From Sphingomonas sp. IC081 (GTDB lineage: Bacteria > Pseudomonadota > Alphaproteobacteria > Sphingomonadales > Sphingomonadaceae), in assembly GCF_006874585.1 (NCBI RefSeq), contig NZ_CP029761.1:1127001-1191000 (forward strand): a stretch of 64,000 bases of DNA, written 5' to 3'. The notes under the pieces were generated by a model. That model ran no database searches, was not told the DNA's origin, and worked only from the letters and a program-made list of their open reading frames with translations. The position numbers and the translations under genes are program-made. Positions 25,944 through 34,490 of the stretch are shown in pieces (the first letter of the stretch is position 1; each line of letters begins with the position of its first letter).

Positions 25944-26362
25944 CACAGGTGCCGCGTTTCGAGGACTGGCTGGAGATCTGCAATCTCAAGGCGCGCTATT
26001 GCCGCCTGCTCGATACCAAGGACTGGGACGGCTGGGCCGCGCTGTTCACCGAGGATTGCGAGGTCGACACGCGCCCCGCCGGGGGTACGCTGGAGCAGGG
26101 GCGCGATACATTTGTCGCGATGGTCCGCCGCTCGCTGGCCGATGCGAAGACCGCGCACCAGGTCCACTCGCCCGAGATCACCTTTCACGGCGACAGCGCC
26201 GACGTGGTCTGGGCCATGCAGGACCGCGTGGTGAAGGACAGCTTTGCGCTGACCGGGTACGGCCATTATCACGAGACCTGCGTGCGTGCTGCCGATGGCT
26301 GGAAGATCGCGAAGCAGACGCTCTCGCGGCTGATCGTCGACATGGATATGACCCAGCGCTGA
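25940..26362 (+). CDS. NTF2-like (SnoaL-like) small enzyme
   Basis: 140 residues beginning at a GTG whose GTGA overlaps the ligase stop. The cone-shaped NTF2 fold is suggested by EDWLEICNLKARYCRLLDTK, WAALFTEDCEVDTR and the late GWKIAKQTLSRL strand. Relatives include isomerases, dehydratases and hydroxylase-associated subunits of aromatic and steroid pathways. The paired Tyr/Asp/His residues near the N-terminus (Y19, D25) and H81/H93-type positions could be catalytic, but this is a guess. Coupled translation suggests action on the same CoA-linked substrate as the ligase. Confidence 0.8.
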   Translation: MTQVPRFEDWLEICNLKARYCRLLDTKDWDGWAALFTEDCEVDTRPAGGTLEQGRDTFVAMVRRSLADAKTAHQVHSPEITFHGDSADVVWAMQDRVVKDSFALTGYGHYHETCVRAADGWKIAKQTLSRLIVDMDMTQR

Positions 26363-26590
26363 GTGCCTGCCGCCGGGGCGCTTGCTGGACCGGTCTTTCG
26401 GCGAACCGGCGCTGCCGATCGGCGTGATCCGGCCTCAGTGGCAGGTTCTCGGCGTGCCGCCCGGTATCGCGGGGACGGTCCTGCCCAAGCATCGTGGCCG
26501 CGATAGGCGGCGCCTTGCGCAAGGGTTAGAGTTCAGGAAATCGTGCCGGACAAGGACCGGCACTCGAAAGCCGTAAGAGCGGGAGGATGC

Positions 26591-27328
26591 GTGGGTAAGA
26601 CGATCGTGATCACTGGCGCCGGGGCGGGCCTCGGCCGCGCGCTGGCAAGGCGTTTCGCCGGTGAAGGGGAGACCGTGATCCTGCTGGGGCGCACGCTGTC
26701 CAAGGTGCAGGAACTGGCGGACGAGATCGGCCCCGCGGCCATGGCGGTGGAGTGCGACGTGGCCAGCGCCGATTCCGTGCGTCAGGCCTTCGCCGCGATT
26801 GCGCAAAAGCACCCGAAGATCGATGTGCTGATCAACAATGCGGCGGTCTACGAACCGTTCACGGTGGCCGAGGCGAGCGACGCGCAGATCGACGGTATCA
26901 TCGCCACCAATCTCAATGGCCCGATCTACTGCTGCCGCGCCGCCATCCCGATGATGGAAAAGGGCGGGCAGATCATCAACGTGGGCAGCGAATCCGTCGC
27001 CGTGCCGTTCGTGATGCTCTCGCTCTACCAGTGCACCAAGGCGGGTCTCGAACGCTTTACCGAAGCGCTGGTGGAAGAACTGGAGCCTGCCGGCATCCGC
27101 GTCACCACCGTGCGCGCCGGGCCGATGTACGAAGCGGGCAAGGCTGCGCCGGGCTGGAATCCCGATGCCGCCATGCGTTTCCATCAGGGCTGCGCGGCCA
27201 ATGGCATCGACCTGCGCGCGCGGCCGATCTCGCAGACCGAGAACGTCACCGGGGTGTTCCGCTCGGTCATCGATCTGCCGCCCGACGTGCGCGTGCTCCA
27301 CGTTTCAGTGGGAGCGCGCCGTCCATGA
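26591..27328 (+). CDS. Short-chain dehydrogenase/reductase
   Basis: 245 residues from the GTG at 26591 (site gggagga); a longer GTG start at 26543 is possible but adds an unusual tail. The nucleotide loop TGAGAGLGR (about 8-16), INNAAVYE and YQCTK catalytic motif are present. A small inverted repeat (gtgccgg/ccggcac, 26543-26563) lies just upstream and could be an operator. It overlaps the aldehyde dehydrogenase by four bases (ATGA). Probable role: oxidation of a hydroxyacyl or alcohol intermediate. Confidence 0.85.
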   Translation: MGKTIVITGAGAGLGRALARRFAGEGETVILLGRTLSKVQELADEIGPAAMAVECDVASADSVRQAFAAIAQKHPKIDVLINNAAVYEPFTVAEASDAQIDGIIATNLNGPIYCCRAAIPMMEKGGQIINVGSESVAVPFVMLSLYQCTKAGLERFTEALVEELEPAGIRVTTVRAGPMYEAGKAAPGWNPDAAMRFHQGCAANGIDLRARPISQTENVTGVFRSVIDLPPDVRVLHVSVGARRP

Positions 27329-28857
27329 GCGACGCCCAAACCCTGCAAGACGCCATTCCCGCCAAGGATCACACGATGACCACTCTTCCCGACGCCCAGC
27401 TCTATATCGACGGCCAGTTGCGGGGCGCCAGCGACGGCGGCACCTTCGAGGTGATCAGCCCCTGGACCGGCGAGGCGATCGGCAAGGCCGCCGATGCCAC
27501 CGCCGATGACGTGAACGCGGCCATCGCCGCCGCCCGCCGCGCTTTCGACGAGACCGACTGGGCCACCAACGCCGAAAAGCGCGTGGCTCTGGTCAAAAAG
27601 TACCGCGAGTTGTTCGAAGCGGCCCGTCCGCGTCTTGGCGAACTGGCGATCAACGAGGCCGGCGCGGCGCAGGGGGCGGTCAGCCGGGCCCATGTCGGCA
27701 TGGCTCTCGACGGCTGGGACGACTACATGGCCGTGTTCGACAAGCTGGAATGGGAAAAGGACTACGGCGAGAAGCCGGCCTTCGGCATGGTTCACAAGCG
27801 CATCGGTGTGCGTGAACCCGTCGGCGTGGTGGGCGCGATCACGCCGTGGAACGTGCCGCTCTACGTGAACATCGGCAAGATCGTTGCCGCGCTGCTCGCC
27901 GGTTGCACCGTGATCCTGAAGCCCGCGCCCGATACGCCCGGAATGGGCGCGATCTTTGGCGAACTGGCCAGGGAAGCGGGCTTCCCCGACGGCGTCATCA
28001 ATGTGGTGTTCGGCGCCGATCCGGCGCTGGCGGGCGAAATGCTGGTCACCGATCCACGCGTGGACCTGATCTCGTTCACCGGCTCCACCGGCGTCGGCAA
28101 GCGCATCATGGAGCAGGGGGCGGCGACGCTGAAGCGCGTGTTCCTCGAACTCGGCGGCAAGTCGGCCAAGATCGTGCTCGACGATGCACCGAACTTCGCG
28201 ATGGAAGTGGGCATGGCGATGCTGGTGTTCCATGCCGGGCAGGGCTGCGCCGTGCAGTCGCGCCTGCTGGTGCCGCGCAGCCGTTACGAGGAAGCCAAGG
28301 CCATCCTCAAGGGCGCCTACGGCAACTTCGGCGACAACTGGGGCGATATCGCGAACCCGGCGCACATCATGGGCCCGGTGATCTCGAAGCGTCAGATGGA
28401 GCGGGTGAAGAGCTACATCGATCTCGGGCAGGAAGAGGGCGCCACGCTGCTGGCCGGCGGCAACATCCGCCCCGACAAGGGCGGCGGCTATTTTGTGGAG
28501 CCGACCTGCTTCGTGGACGTTACCAATGACATGCGCATTGCCCAGGAAGAGATTTTCGGCCCCGTGCTGGTCGTCATCCCCTACGAGGACGACGAGGATG
28601 CCGTGCGCATTGCCAACCAGAGTTCCTATGGCCTATCCGGCGGTGTCAGCTCGGGTGATCTGAACCGGGCGATCAATATTGCCAAGCGTGTGCGCACCGG
28701 CTCGATGAGCGTCAACAACGGCATGTGCATCGCCGGCGACATTCCCTTCGGTGGCTACAAGGCCAGCGGCATGGGACGCGAATGGGGTCTGGAAGGCATT
28801 GAAGAGTTCACCGACGTCAAGATCCTTGCCTGGCCCGTCGGCCAGGCTGCGGCCTGA
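27325..28857 (+). CDS. Aldehyde dehydrogenase (NAD(P)+)
   Basis: 510 residues from ATG 27325, overlapping the SDR stop; ATG 27376 is an alternative with an aagga site. It oxidises an aldehyde to the acid. The GITPWNVP-type region, the catalytic Glu in LELGGKSAK and the catalytic Cys308 (GQGC) are intact, and EEIFGPVLVVIPY and PFGGYKASGMGRE complete the family pattern. With the upstream SDR it can take an alcohol through aldehyde to acid, and the ligase then forms the CoA ester, giving a self-contained alcohol-to-acyl-CoA module. Confidence 0.92.
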   Translation: MSDAQTLQDAIPAKDHTMTTLPDAQLYIDGQLRGASDGGTFEVISPWTGEAIGKAADATADDVNAAIAAARRAFDETDWATNAEKRVALVKKYRELFEAARPRLGELAINEAGAAQGAVSRAHVGMALDGWDDYMAVFDKLEWEKDYGEKPAFGMVHKRIGVREPVGVVGAITPWNVPLYVNIGKIVAALLAGCTVILKPAPDTPGMGAIFGELAREAGFPDGVINVVFGADPALAGEMLVTDPRVDLISFTGSTGVGKRIMEQGAATLKRVFLELGGKSAKIVLDDAPNFAMEVGMAMLVFHAGQGCAVQSRLLVPRSRYEEAKAILKGAYGNFGDNWGDIANPAHIMGPVISKRQMERVKSYIDLGQEEGATLLAGGNIRPDKGGGYFVEPTCFVDVTNDMRIAQEEIFGPVLVVIPYEDDEDAVRIANQSSYGLSGGVSSGDLNRAINIAKRVRTGSMSVNNGMCIAGDIPFGGYKASGMGREWGLEGIEEFTDVKILAWPVGQAAA

Positions 28858-29629
28858 CGCAGACGGCTCGGACGAGGCTTTTCTGGGAAGCGACACCGGA
28901 GAAGAGAACGGCGGCGAGGACACCGGAGCCCCGGCGGTCCCGCCGCATCTCGCCGCCGCCGTCACCGACGCTTCGGCGGCGGTCAGCCATAACCTCCACG
29001 GGCAGAAACTGGGCCGCAAGGGGCGCGTTACGCGTGAGCGCATCCTTGCCGCCACCATCGAGCTTGTCGAGAAGACCGACGAGCCGGTGACGCTGGGGGC
29101 CGTGGCGAGGTCGGTCGGGATCGGCATGACGTCGATCTACAACTACTTCACCGACTTCACCGAACTGCTGCTCGCCGTGCTGGAGCCGGTGATGGGTTCG
29201 GCGCAGGACGAGTATTTCGTGCTGGCCCGCGACCAGTGGCCGGACGCGGAGCTCAATGCCCGGGCCATGGACTTCGTGCGCGCCTATCACGCGTTCTGGG
29301 CCAAGCACACCGGCCTGCTGCACTTGCGTAACTCACTGGCGGACCAGTTCGACGTGCGCATCATGCACCAGCGCGTGAACTCGACCCGGCCGCTGATCGG
29401 CCTGTTCGTGGCACAGATGGACCCGCGCGGGGCGCTGGGCGACACGGCGGTGCTGATGGCGACGACGCTGATGACGGGTATCGAACGCTCGATCACGCTG
29501 GCGACCGACAGGCGCTTGCGGCGTATCCTCGGCACGCTGCCGGGGCGGCGCGAGGAAAGCCTGCTGGAGGTCAACGCGCGGCTGATGGAACTGGCGATCC
29601 GCGACATGCGGGAGCGGGCGGCGGGGTGA
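28826..29629 (+). CDS. TetR-family regulator with unusual N-terminal extension
   Basis: About 267 residues. There is no in-frame ATG before the DNA-binding domain; candidates are TTG 28826, TTG 28799 and GTG 28751, all inside the 3' end of the aldehyde dehydrogenase gene and none with a good ribosome site, so the start is uncertain. The helix-turn-helix is clear (RVTRERILAATIELVEKTDE ... GIGMTSIYNYFTDFTELL), preceded by some 65 acidic and alanine-rich residues unlike normal TetR proteins. It likely autoregulates the ligase-SDR-ALDH operon of which it is the last gene. Confidence 0.75.
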   Translation: MPGPSARLRPDADGSDEAFLGSDTGEENGGEDTGAPAVPPHLAAAVTDASAAVSHNLHGQKLGRKGRVTRERILAATIELVEKTDEPVTLGAVARSVGIGMTSIYNYFTDFTELLLAVLEPVMGSAQDEYFVLARDQWPDAELNARAMDFVRAYHAFWAKHTGLLHLRNSLADQFDVRIMHQRVNSTRPLIGLFVAQMDPRGALGDTAVLMATTLMTGIERSITLATDRRLRRILGTLPGRREESLLEVNARLMELAIRDMRERAAG

Positions 29630-29670
29630 GGCGCCGTTAACAACCTCGCTTCCATGCACAAACCCCATTT

Positions 29671-29757
29671 CGTCATCCCCGCGAAGGCGGGGATCCCGCT
29701 TGTTCTTCTGGCGTGGCGCAAAGAAAGCGGGGCCCCCGCCTTCGCGGGGGCGACGAG
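29671..29757. repeat. Full REP-like double-hairpin element (copy C)
   Basis: The left part cgtcatccccgcgaaggcgg and the right part gcgggggcgacg pair, with inner CCCGCTT/AAGCGGG arms. It nearly matches copy B at 17284, differing mostly in the central loop. It lies in the convergent gap after the TetR gene. Confidence 0.85.
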
Positions 29758-29806
29758 CGTTTGTGTCTAGGTTCGGGGTGACCGGAGGGAAACCTCCAGC
29801 CCGCCC

Positions 29807-30625
29807 CTACTTCTTCTTCCCGCCCACGCCTTTCAGGTATTCTTCCATGCCGCGGATGTAGTCCGGGTTGAGCATGAGTGCGCTGTTGGCCATGCGCTCG
29901 ATGTGGCGGGCGCTGTCGCGGCCCACTTCGGCGCTGAGTTCGATGGCGACCTTGGCCGCGCCCATCTGCTCGGGATTCTGTTTCGCGAGGTGGCGGCAGA
30001 ACGCCATGACGTCCGCCTCGAAGGTCTCGTCCTCATAGACCTGATGGACCAGCCCCATGGTCAGGGCCATGTCCGCCGGGGCAGGCTTGTTCGCCATGAT
30101 CAGCCAGCGCGCCCAGTGCGGCCCGCAGATGCGCGTCAGGCGCGAGACGCCGCCCGATGCGGGGAGCACGCCGAACAGCCCTTCGGGAAAGGCGTAGGAC
30201 GCGCTTCTGGCGGCAAGGCGGAAATCGCACGAGAGGCTCATTTCCAGCCCGCCGCCCACGCACATGGCATGGTGCGCGACGACAAAGGGTTTCTCGATAT
30301 GCTCGATCTCGTCCCACAGCTGCTGCATGTTGTTGAGATTGAGCCGGTGGTTCTCGCGAATGCCGCGCGCGCTGCCGCCGGTCGACGCGGGCGAGACGAT
30401 GTTCTGGTTGCCGCCCCGCAAGTCCGCGCCGGAACTGAAGTAGCGCCCGGCCGAGCGGATCAGCATGACCTTCAGTTCGGGTGTCTCGCGAAAGCGCAGC
30501 ACCGCCTCGGTCAGCAGGTCCATCATCTGCCGGCTGATCGCGTTGAGCTTGTCGGGCCGGTTGAGCGTGGCGATCAGGATGCCGTCCACGTCTTGGGTGA
30601 GCAGGTGCGGTGCTTCTTCGGTCAT
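29807..30625 (-). CDS. Enoyl-CoA hydratase/isomerase family protein
   Basis: 272 residues from ATG 30625 (strong ggagggggaga site); the longer open frame upstream is antisense-derived shadow of the acyl-CoA dehydrogenase. Crotonase-fold landmarks are NRPDKLNAIS, the oxyanion-hole segments RYFSSGADLRG and CVGGGLEMSLSCDFRLA, and AFPEGLFGVLPASGG with a Glu. The tail ends in a lysine run. It lies 26 bases after the acyl-CoA dehydrogenase and should hydrate or isomerise the double bond that enzyme introduces. Confidence 0.9.
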   Translation of the reverse strand: MTEEAPHLLTQDVDGILIATLNRPDKLNAISRQMMDLLTEAVLRFRETPELKVMLIRSAGRYFSSGADLRGGNQNIVSPASTGGSARGIRENHRLNLNNMQQLWDEIEHIEKPFVVAHHAMCVGGGLEMSLSCDFRLAARSASYAFPEGLFGVLPASGGVSRLTRICGPHWARWLIMANKPAPADMALTMGLVHQVYEDETFEADVMAFCRHLAKQNPEQMGAAKVAIELSAEVGRDSARHIERMANSALMLNPDYIRGMEEYLKGVGGKKK

Positions 30626-30651
30626 CGTATTCTCCCCCTCCGTTGCGCGCC

Positions 30652-32862
30652 TCAATTGCGGGACCGCGGCAGGCCGAGGCCCTTTTCGGCGATCATCGAA
30701 CGGTGCACCTGGCTGGTGCCGCCGTAAATGGTCGTCCCGTGGGCATGGCGATAGGCGAGGTTGATGGCATTGGCCGCGCCCTTGCGCTTGGACAGCGAGT
30801 AGGGCGCCGTCAGGTCGAGCAGGTCGCGGGAATCGGTGATGAACAGTTCGGACGAGAACATCTTCGCCATCGGGCCATAGGCGCCGTTGCCCTTGCCGTG
30901 GACCTGCGTCCAGTTGGCGCGATAGGCGATCAGTTCGGAGGCCAGCACATTGGCGTAAGTGCGCGCCAGCCGCGCCTGCGCCTTGGCCGTTTCGATCAGC
31001 CTGCCGCCGCCAGCCACGGGGATTTCCTCGCAGAGTTCCACCGCGTTCTCCAGCATCGCGCGCTGCACTTTCGCAAAGCCGCCGCCGTGTTCGAGTTCGA
31101 GGCTGGCCGCCATGGTCCGCCCGCCCGCGTTGATCTCGCCCAGGCGCCAGCTGTCGGGGATGCGCACGTTGTCGTAGAAGGTGATGTTGGTGCGCTCGTC
31201 CATGAAAGTGTGGACGCCCTGCACGGTGACGCCTTCGGCCTTGAGCGGCACGATGAACATGGTGAGCCCCTTGTGCTTGGGCGCGTCCGGGTCGGTGCGG
31301 CAAAGCATCAGCACATAGTCGGTCAGGTTGGCGCCGCTGGTCCACATCTTGGTGCCGTCGATCCGCCACGACCCGTCCTCAAGCTGGGTCGCCTTGCACT
31401 GCGCGGCAAAGACGTCCGAACCGCAGCCCGGTTCCGAATAGCCGAGCGAGCAGATCGCCTCGCCCGCCATCACTCGGGACAGCACGTCGCGCTTCAGGTC
31501 CTCGCTGCCGAAGCGGTGCATGATCAGCGCCACCATCTGCGAGACATTGGCGACCGGGTTGCTCCAGCCCTCCTCCTCGAAGGCCGAGCGCGCGGCAGTG
31601 ACGGCGTAGGGGCTGAGGCCGCGCCCGCCGACGTCCTTGGGAAGCTGGAGGTAGGCAAGGTTCGCCTCGACCAGCTGCTTGTGGATGACCGGGTTATGGC
31701 CTTCCCACGAAAAGTGGAACTTCTCGCGCTGTTCGTCGGTGACGTTCCTGGCGAAGAATTCGCGGATTTCCTGCTGGATCGCGCGGGCATCCTCGCCCAG
31801 ATCGAACTCGACGGGGACGTCGCCGACATCGGGCAGGCTGGCCTGCTCGCCCGCGTAGAGGCGGCGACCGGCTTCGGCGAGCCAGTCCTCGGGATCGCCG
31901 GCCACCAGCGGCCAGGCCTTGGCGCGCAAGTTGTAGAGGTGGACGTCATGCTCGGTGGTGAGGCCGATGCCGCCGAAGGTCTGCACGGCGTGGCGCACGG
32001 TGCGTCCTGCGGCGCCGGCGGCGTACCATGCCGATAGCGAAACCTGGGCTCCTGCCGCCGGGTCGCCATCGGCGATCGCGCGCATGGCCTGCCAGGCAAG
32101 GAACTTGGCGGAATCGATTTCGCAGATCAGGTCCGCCATCGGGTGCGAGAGCGCCTGGAACGTGCCGATGAACACGCCGAAGGCCTTGCGTTCCCCGGCA
32201 TATTCCGCCGCCATCGTCAGCGCGGCACGGGCAAGGCCGGACAGCGCCAGCGCCATCAGCACCTTCCATTCCTCGAGCCCGGCTGCGAAGAGCGCCAGCG
32301 CGTCTTCGCCGCTGGCCAGAACGGTTGTCGGCAAGGCACCGAGATCAAGCTCCGCAATCGCCGTGGTGGCAAGCGTCGGCTCCGCGATCCGCGCTTCGGC
32401 GGGCACCGTGACCAGCACCACCTCGTTACCCCTGCGCGCGGCGACCGCATCGGCCACGAGGCCGCCCGCGACCCATTGCCGGGGGAATTCGGCCACGTCC
32501 TGCATGGCAATCGTGACGACGGCCTCGCCGCCGAGCGCCGCGGCCAGCAGGTCTTCCTGACCGCCCAGCAGGCCGAGCAGGCGGGTGGCCACCAGCGCTT
32601 CGGCCAGCGGGCCGGAGGCGAGCGTGCGCCCGGCTTCCTCCATCAGCAGGCCGGCATCGAACAGGCCAAGGCCCATGCCGTCGGCCTCTTCGGGAACGCG
32701 CATGGCAAAGGCGCCAAGCTCGGCAAGGCCGGTCCACAGGGCGTGGTCGAAACCGCCGCTTTCCTGCGCCTTGCGTACGCGTGCCATGCTCGAATTCTCG
32801 TCGAGGAAGCGCGCGAACGTATCGCGCATCATGACCTGTTCGTCGGTGAGGTCGAAGTTCAT
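30652..32862 (-). CDS. Fused tandem acyl-CoA dehydrogenase
   Basis: 736 residues, about twice the family length of 380. Residues 1-340 form one acyl-CoA dehydrogenase-like unit (FGVFIGTFQALSHPMADL and the QTFGGIGLTTEHD end), and 350-736 form a second (EAICSLGYSEPGCGSDVFA, TKMWTSGAN, HGTTIYGGTSQVHRSMI). The second unit carries the better-preserved FAD and catalytic-loop motifs; the first may be partly structural. The layout resembles FadE34-type single-chain enzymes, which replace the alpha2beta2 pairs used in steroid side-chain degradation. It introduces an alpha,beta double bond in an acyl-CoA. ATG 32862 is divergent from the amidohydrolase. Confidence 0.88.
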   Translation of the reverse strand: MNFDLTDEQVMMRDTFARFLDENSSMARVRKAQESGGFDHALWTGLAELGAFAMRVPEEADGMGLGLFDAGLLMEEAGRTLASGPLAEALVATRLLGLLGGQEDLLAAALGGEAVVTIAMQDVAEFPRQWVAGGLVADAVAARRGNEVVLVTVPAEARIAEPTLATTAIAELDLGALPTTVLASGEDALALFAAGLEEWKVLMALALSGLARAALTMAAEYAGERKAFGVFIGTFQALSHPMADLICEIDSAKFLAWQAMRAIADGDPAAGAQVSLSAWYAAGAAGRTVRHAVQTFGGIGLTTEHDVHLYNLRAKAWPLVAGDPEDWLAEAGRRLYAGEQASLPDVGDVPVEFDLGEDARAIQQEIREFFARNVTDEQREKFHFSWEGHNPVIHKQLVEANLAYLQLPKDVGGRGLSPYAVTAARSAFEEEGWSNPVANVSQMVALIMHRFGSEDLKRDVLSRVMAGEAICSLGYSEPGCGSDVFAAQCKATQLEDGSWRIDGTKMWTSGANLTDYVLMLCRTDPDAPKHKGLTMFIVPLKAEGVTVQGVHTFMDERTNITFYDNVRIPDSWRLGEINAGGRTMAASLELEHGGGFAKVQRAMLENAVELCEEIPVAGGGRLIETAKAQARLARTYANVLASELIAYRANWTQVHGKGNGAYGPMAKMFSSELFITDSRDLLDLTAPYSLSKRKGAANAINLAYRHAHGTTIYGGTSQVHRSMIAEKGLGLPRSRN

Positions 32863-33080
32863 TTCAGGCTTTCCCCGGGGGTTCTTGGTTTTCGTGTTTC
32901 CTCGTCAACATCATACCTCGCCGCCCCGTTCAATCGCCTCGGGTACGCAATCGCGGGCGCGATAGCTCGGCGTCGCTGCTGGCAGGGCCGGGAGGGGAGG
33001 CGTAGCGTCCCGGTCCAAGGCGCCACGAACGATGCGCCCGCCGGGGACCGTCCGGCCCGGCAACGGATGGGAGTGCCGAC

Positions 33081-34421
33081 ATGGAAATGAACGACATGGT
33101 GCTGATCAGCGTCGACGATCACATCAGCGAGCCGCCCGACCTGTTCCGGAACCATCTTTCCGGCGCTGCGCTGGAATCCGCGCCCAGGCTGATCCAGGAC
33201 GAGAACGGCAAGGACTTGTGGGTCTACCAGGGCCAGAAGTTCCCTTCGGTGGGCCTCAACGCCGTGGTCGGCCGTCCTTTCGAGGAGTACGGCATGGAGC
33301 CGACCTCGCTCGATCAGCTGCGCGCCGGTTGTTATGACGTGCATGAGCGTATCAAGGACATGGACGTCAACGGCATCGCCGCCTCGCTCAACTTCGGCTC
33401 GGTGTTCGACTTCGCCGGTGGCCGCCTTCACCGCGTGCCCGACCGCGATCTCGCGAAAGTCCACGTCAGCGCCTACAACGACTGGCATATCGACGAATGG
33501 TGCGGCGCCTATCCGGAGCGCTTCATTCCCTGCGCGATCCTGCCGACCTGGGACATGGACGCGACCATCGCCGAGCTTAAGCGCGTCTCCGCCAAGGGCT
33601 GCCACACCGTCTCGATCAGCGAGAACCCCACCTGCCAGGGCCTGCCGAGCATCCACAACGCCTATTGGGACCCGTTCTACAAGGCGATCAACGATCTCGA
33701 CATGACGATCTGCCTGCACATCGGCGGCGGCAATCCGGCGCCCCATGCCTCGATGGAAACGCCGATCGAGGCGTGGATCTCGACGATGCCGATGTCGATC
33801 GCCTATGCCGCCTCGGACTGGCTCCAGCTGGAGGCGCTGCACCGGTATCCGGACATGCGCATCGCGCTGTCGGAAGGTTCGATCGGCTGGGTGCCCTACT
33901 TCACGGAGCGGGCGGACTTCTCGAACTGGCGGCACAAGGCCTGGACCAACTCGCGCTTCCAGAAAATGAAGCCCAGCGAGATGTTCAGGCGGCATTTCCT
34001 CAATTGCTTCATCGACGATGCCTTCGGCCTCCAGAACATCCAGTTCATCGGCGAGGACAACATCGCCTACGAGTGCGACTATCCGCATTCCGACACGCTC
34101 TGGCCGGAAGTGCCCGAGCATCTCTGGCCTTCGATCAAGCACCTGACCGAAACGCAGATCGACAAGATCACGCACGGGAATGCGATGCGCTGGTTCCGGT
34201 TCGATCCCTTCCAGCACCATGCCCGCGCCGAGCTGACCGTCGGCGCGCTGCGGCAGCGGGCGGAGGCGGAAGGCGTCGATACCAGCGCCAAGTCTTCCGC
34301 CGGTGAACGTCCGGTGGAGGAGGGGGATACCCGGCCGGTCACTTCGGGCGACATCATGAAGATGTTCATGCGCCACGAAGATACCGACCGCACCGCGCGC
34401 ATGCACCGGCAGGAGGCCTGA
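33081..34421 (+). CDS. Amidohydrolase_2 (ACMSD-like) family protein
   Basis: 446 residues from ATG 33081 (site gggag). A TIM-barrel metal enzyme with DDHISEPPDLF at the start (H14), CLHIGGG with a His in the middle, and ENIxYECDYPHSDTLW-like residues (Asp and His) near the end. The family includes decarboxylases and hydrolases of aromatic, ring and CoA-linked substrates, and this long N-terminal D.H..EP form is frequent in actinobacterial and sphingomonad catabolic loci. The reaction is unknown. It is a single gene followed by a clear terminator. Confidence 0.8.
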   Translation: MEMNDMVLISVDDHISEPPDLFRNHLSGAALESAPRLIQDENGKDLWVYQGQKFPSVGLNAVVGRPFEEYGMEPTSLDQLRAGCYDVHERIKDMDVNGIAASLNFGSVFDFAGGRLHRVPDRDLAKVHVSAYNDWHIDEWCGAYPERFIPCAILPTWDMDATIAELKRVSAKGCHTVSISENPTCQGLPSIHNAYWDPFYKAINDLDMTICLHIGGGNPAPHASMETPIEAWISTMPMSIAYAASDWLQLEALHRYPDMRIALSEGSIGWVPYFTERADFSNWRHKAWTNSRFQKMKPSEMFRRHFLNCFIDDAFGLQNIQFIGEDNIAYECDYPHSDTLWPEVPEHLWPSIKHLTETQIDKITHGNAMRWFRFDPFQHHARAELTVGALRQRAEAEGVDTSAKSSAGERPVEEGDTRPVTSGDIMKMFMRHEDTDRTARMHRQEA

Positions 34422-34440
34422 TCGCCGCCGGTAACAGCAG

Positions 34441-34474
34441 AAAGGCCCCGCGAGCGTACTCGCGGGGCCTTTTC
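34441..34474 (+). terminator. Intrinsic terminator after the amidohydrolase
   Basis: Arms AAAGGCCCCGCGAG (34441-34454) and its complement from 34459 pair perfectly around CGTA and end in TTTT. It separates this gene from the convergent IclR gene and can act in both directions. Confidence 0.9.
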
Positions 34475-34490
34475 GGGTGGCTGCGCCCGG

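Noticed and set aside
26363..26590. Small open frame 26382-26576 between the NTF2-like gene and the SDR
   Set aside because: No ribosome site, Arg-rich composition and no hydrophobic or domain features.
3916..29757. Possible CRISPR repeats from the recurring cgtcatccccgc motif
   Set aside because: Copies are kilobases apart, palindromic and located in convergent gaps; no regular spacing or cas gene.
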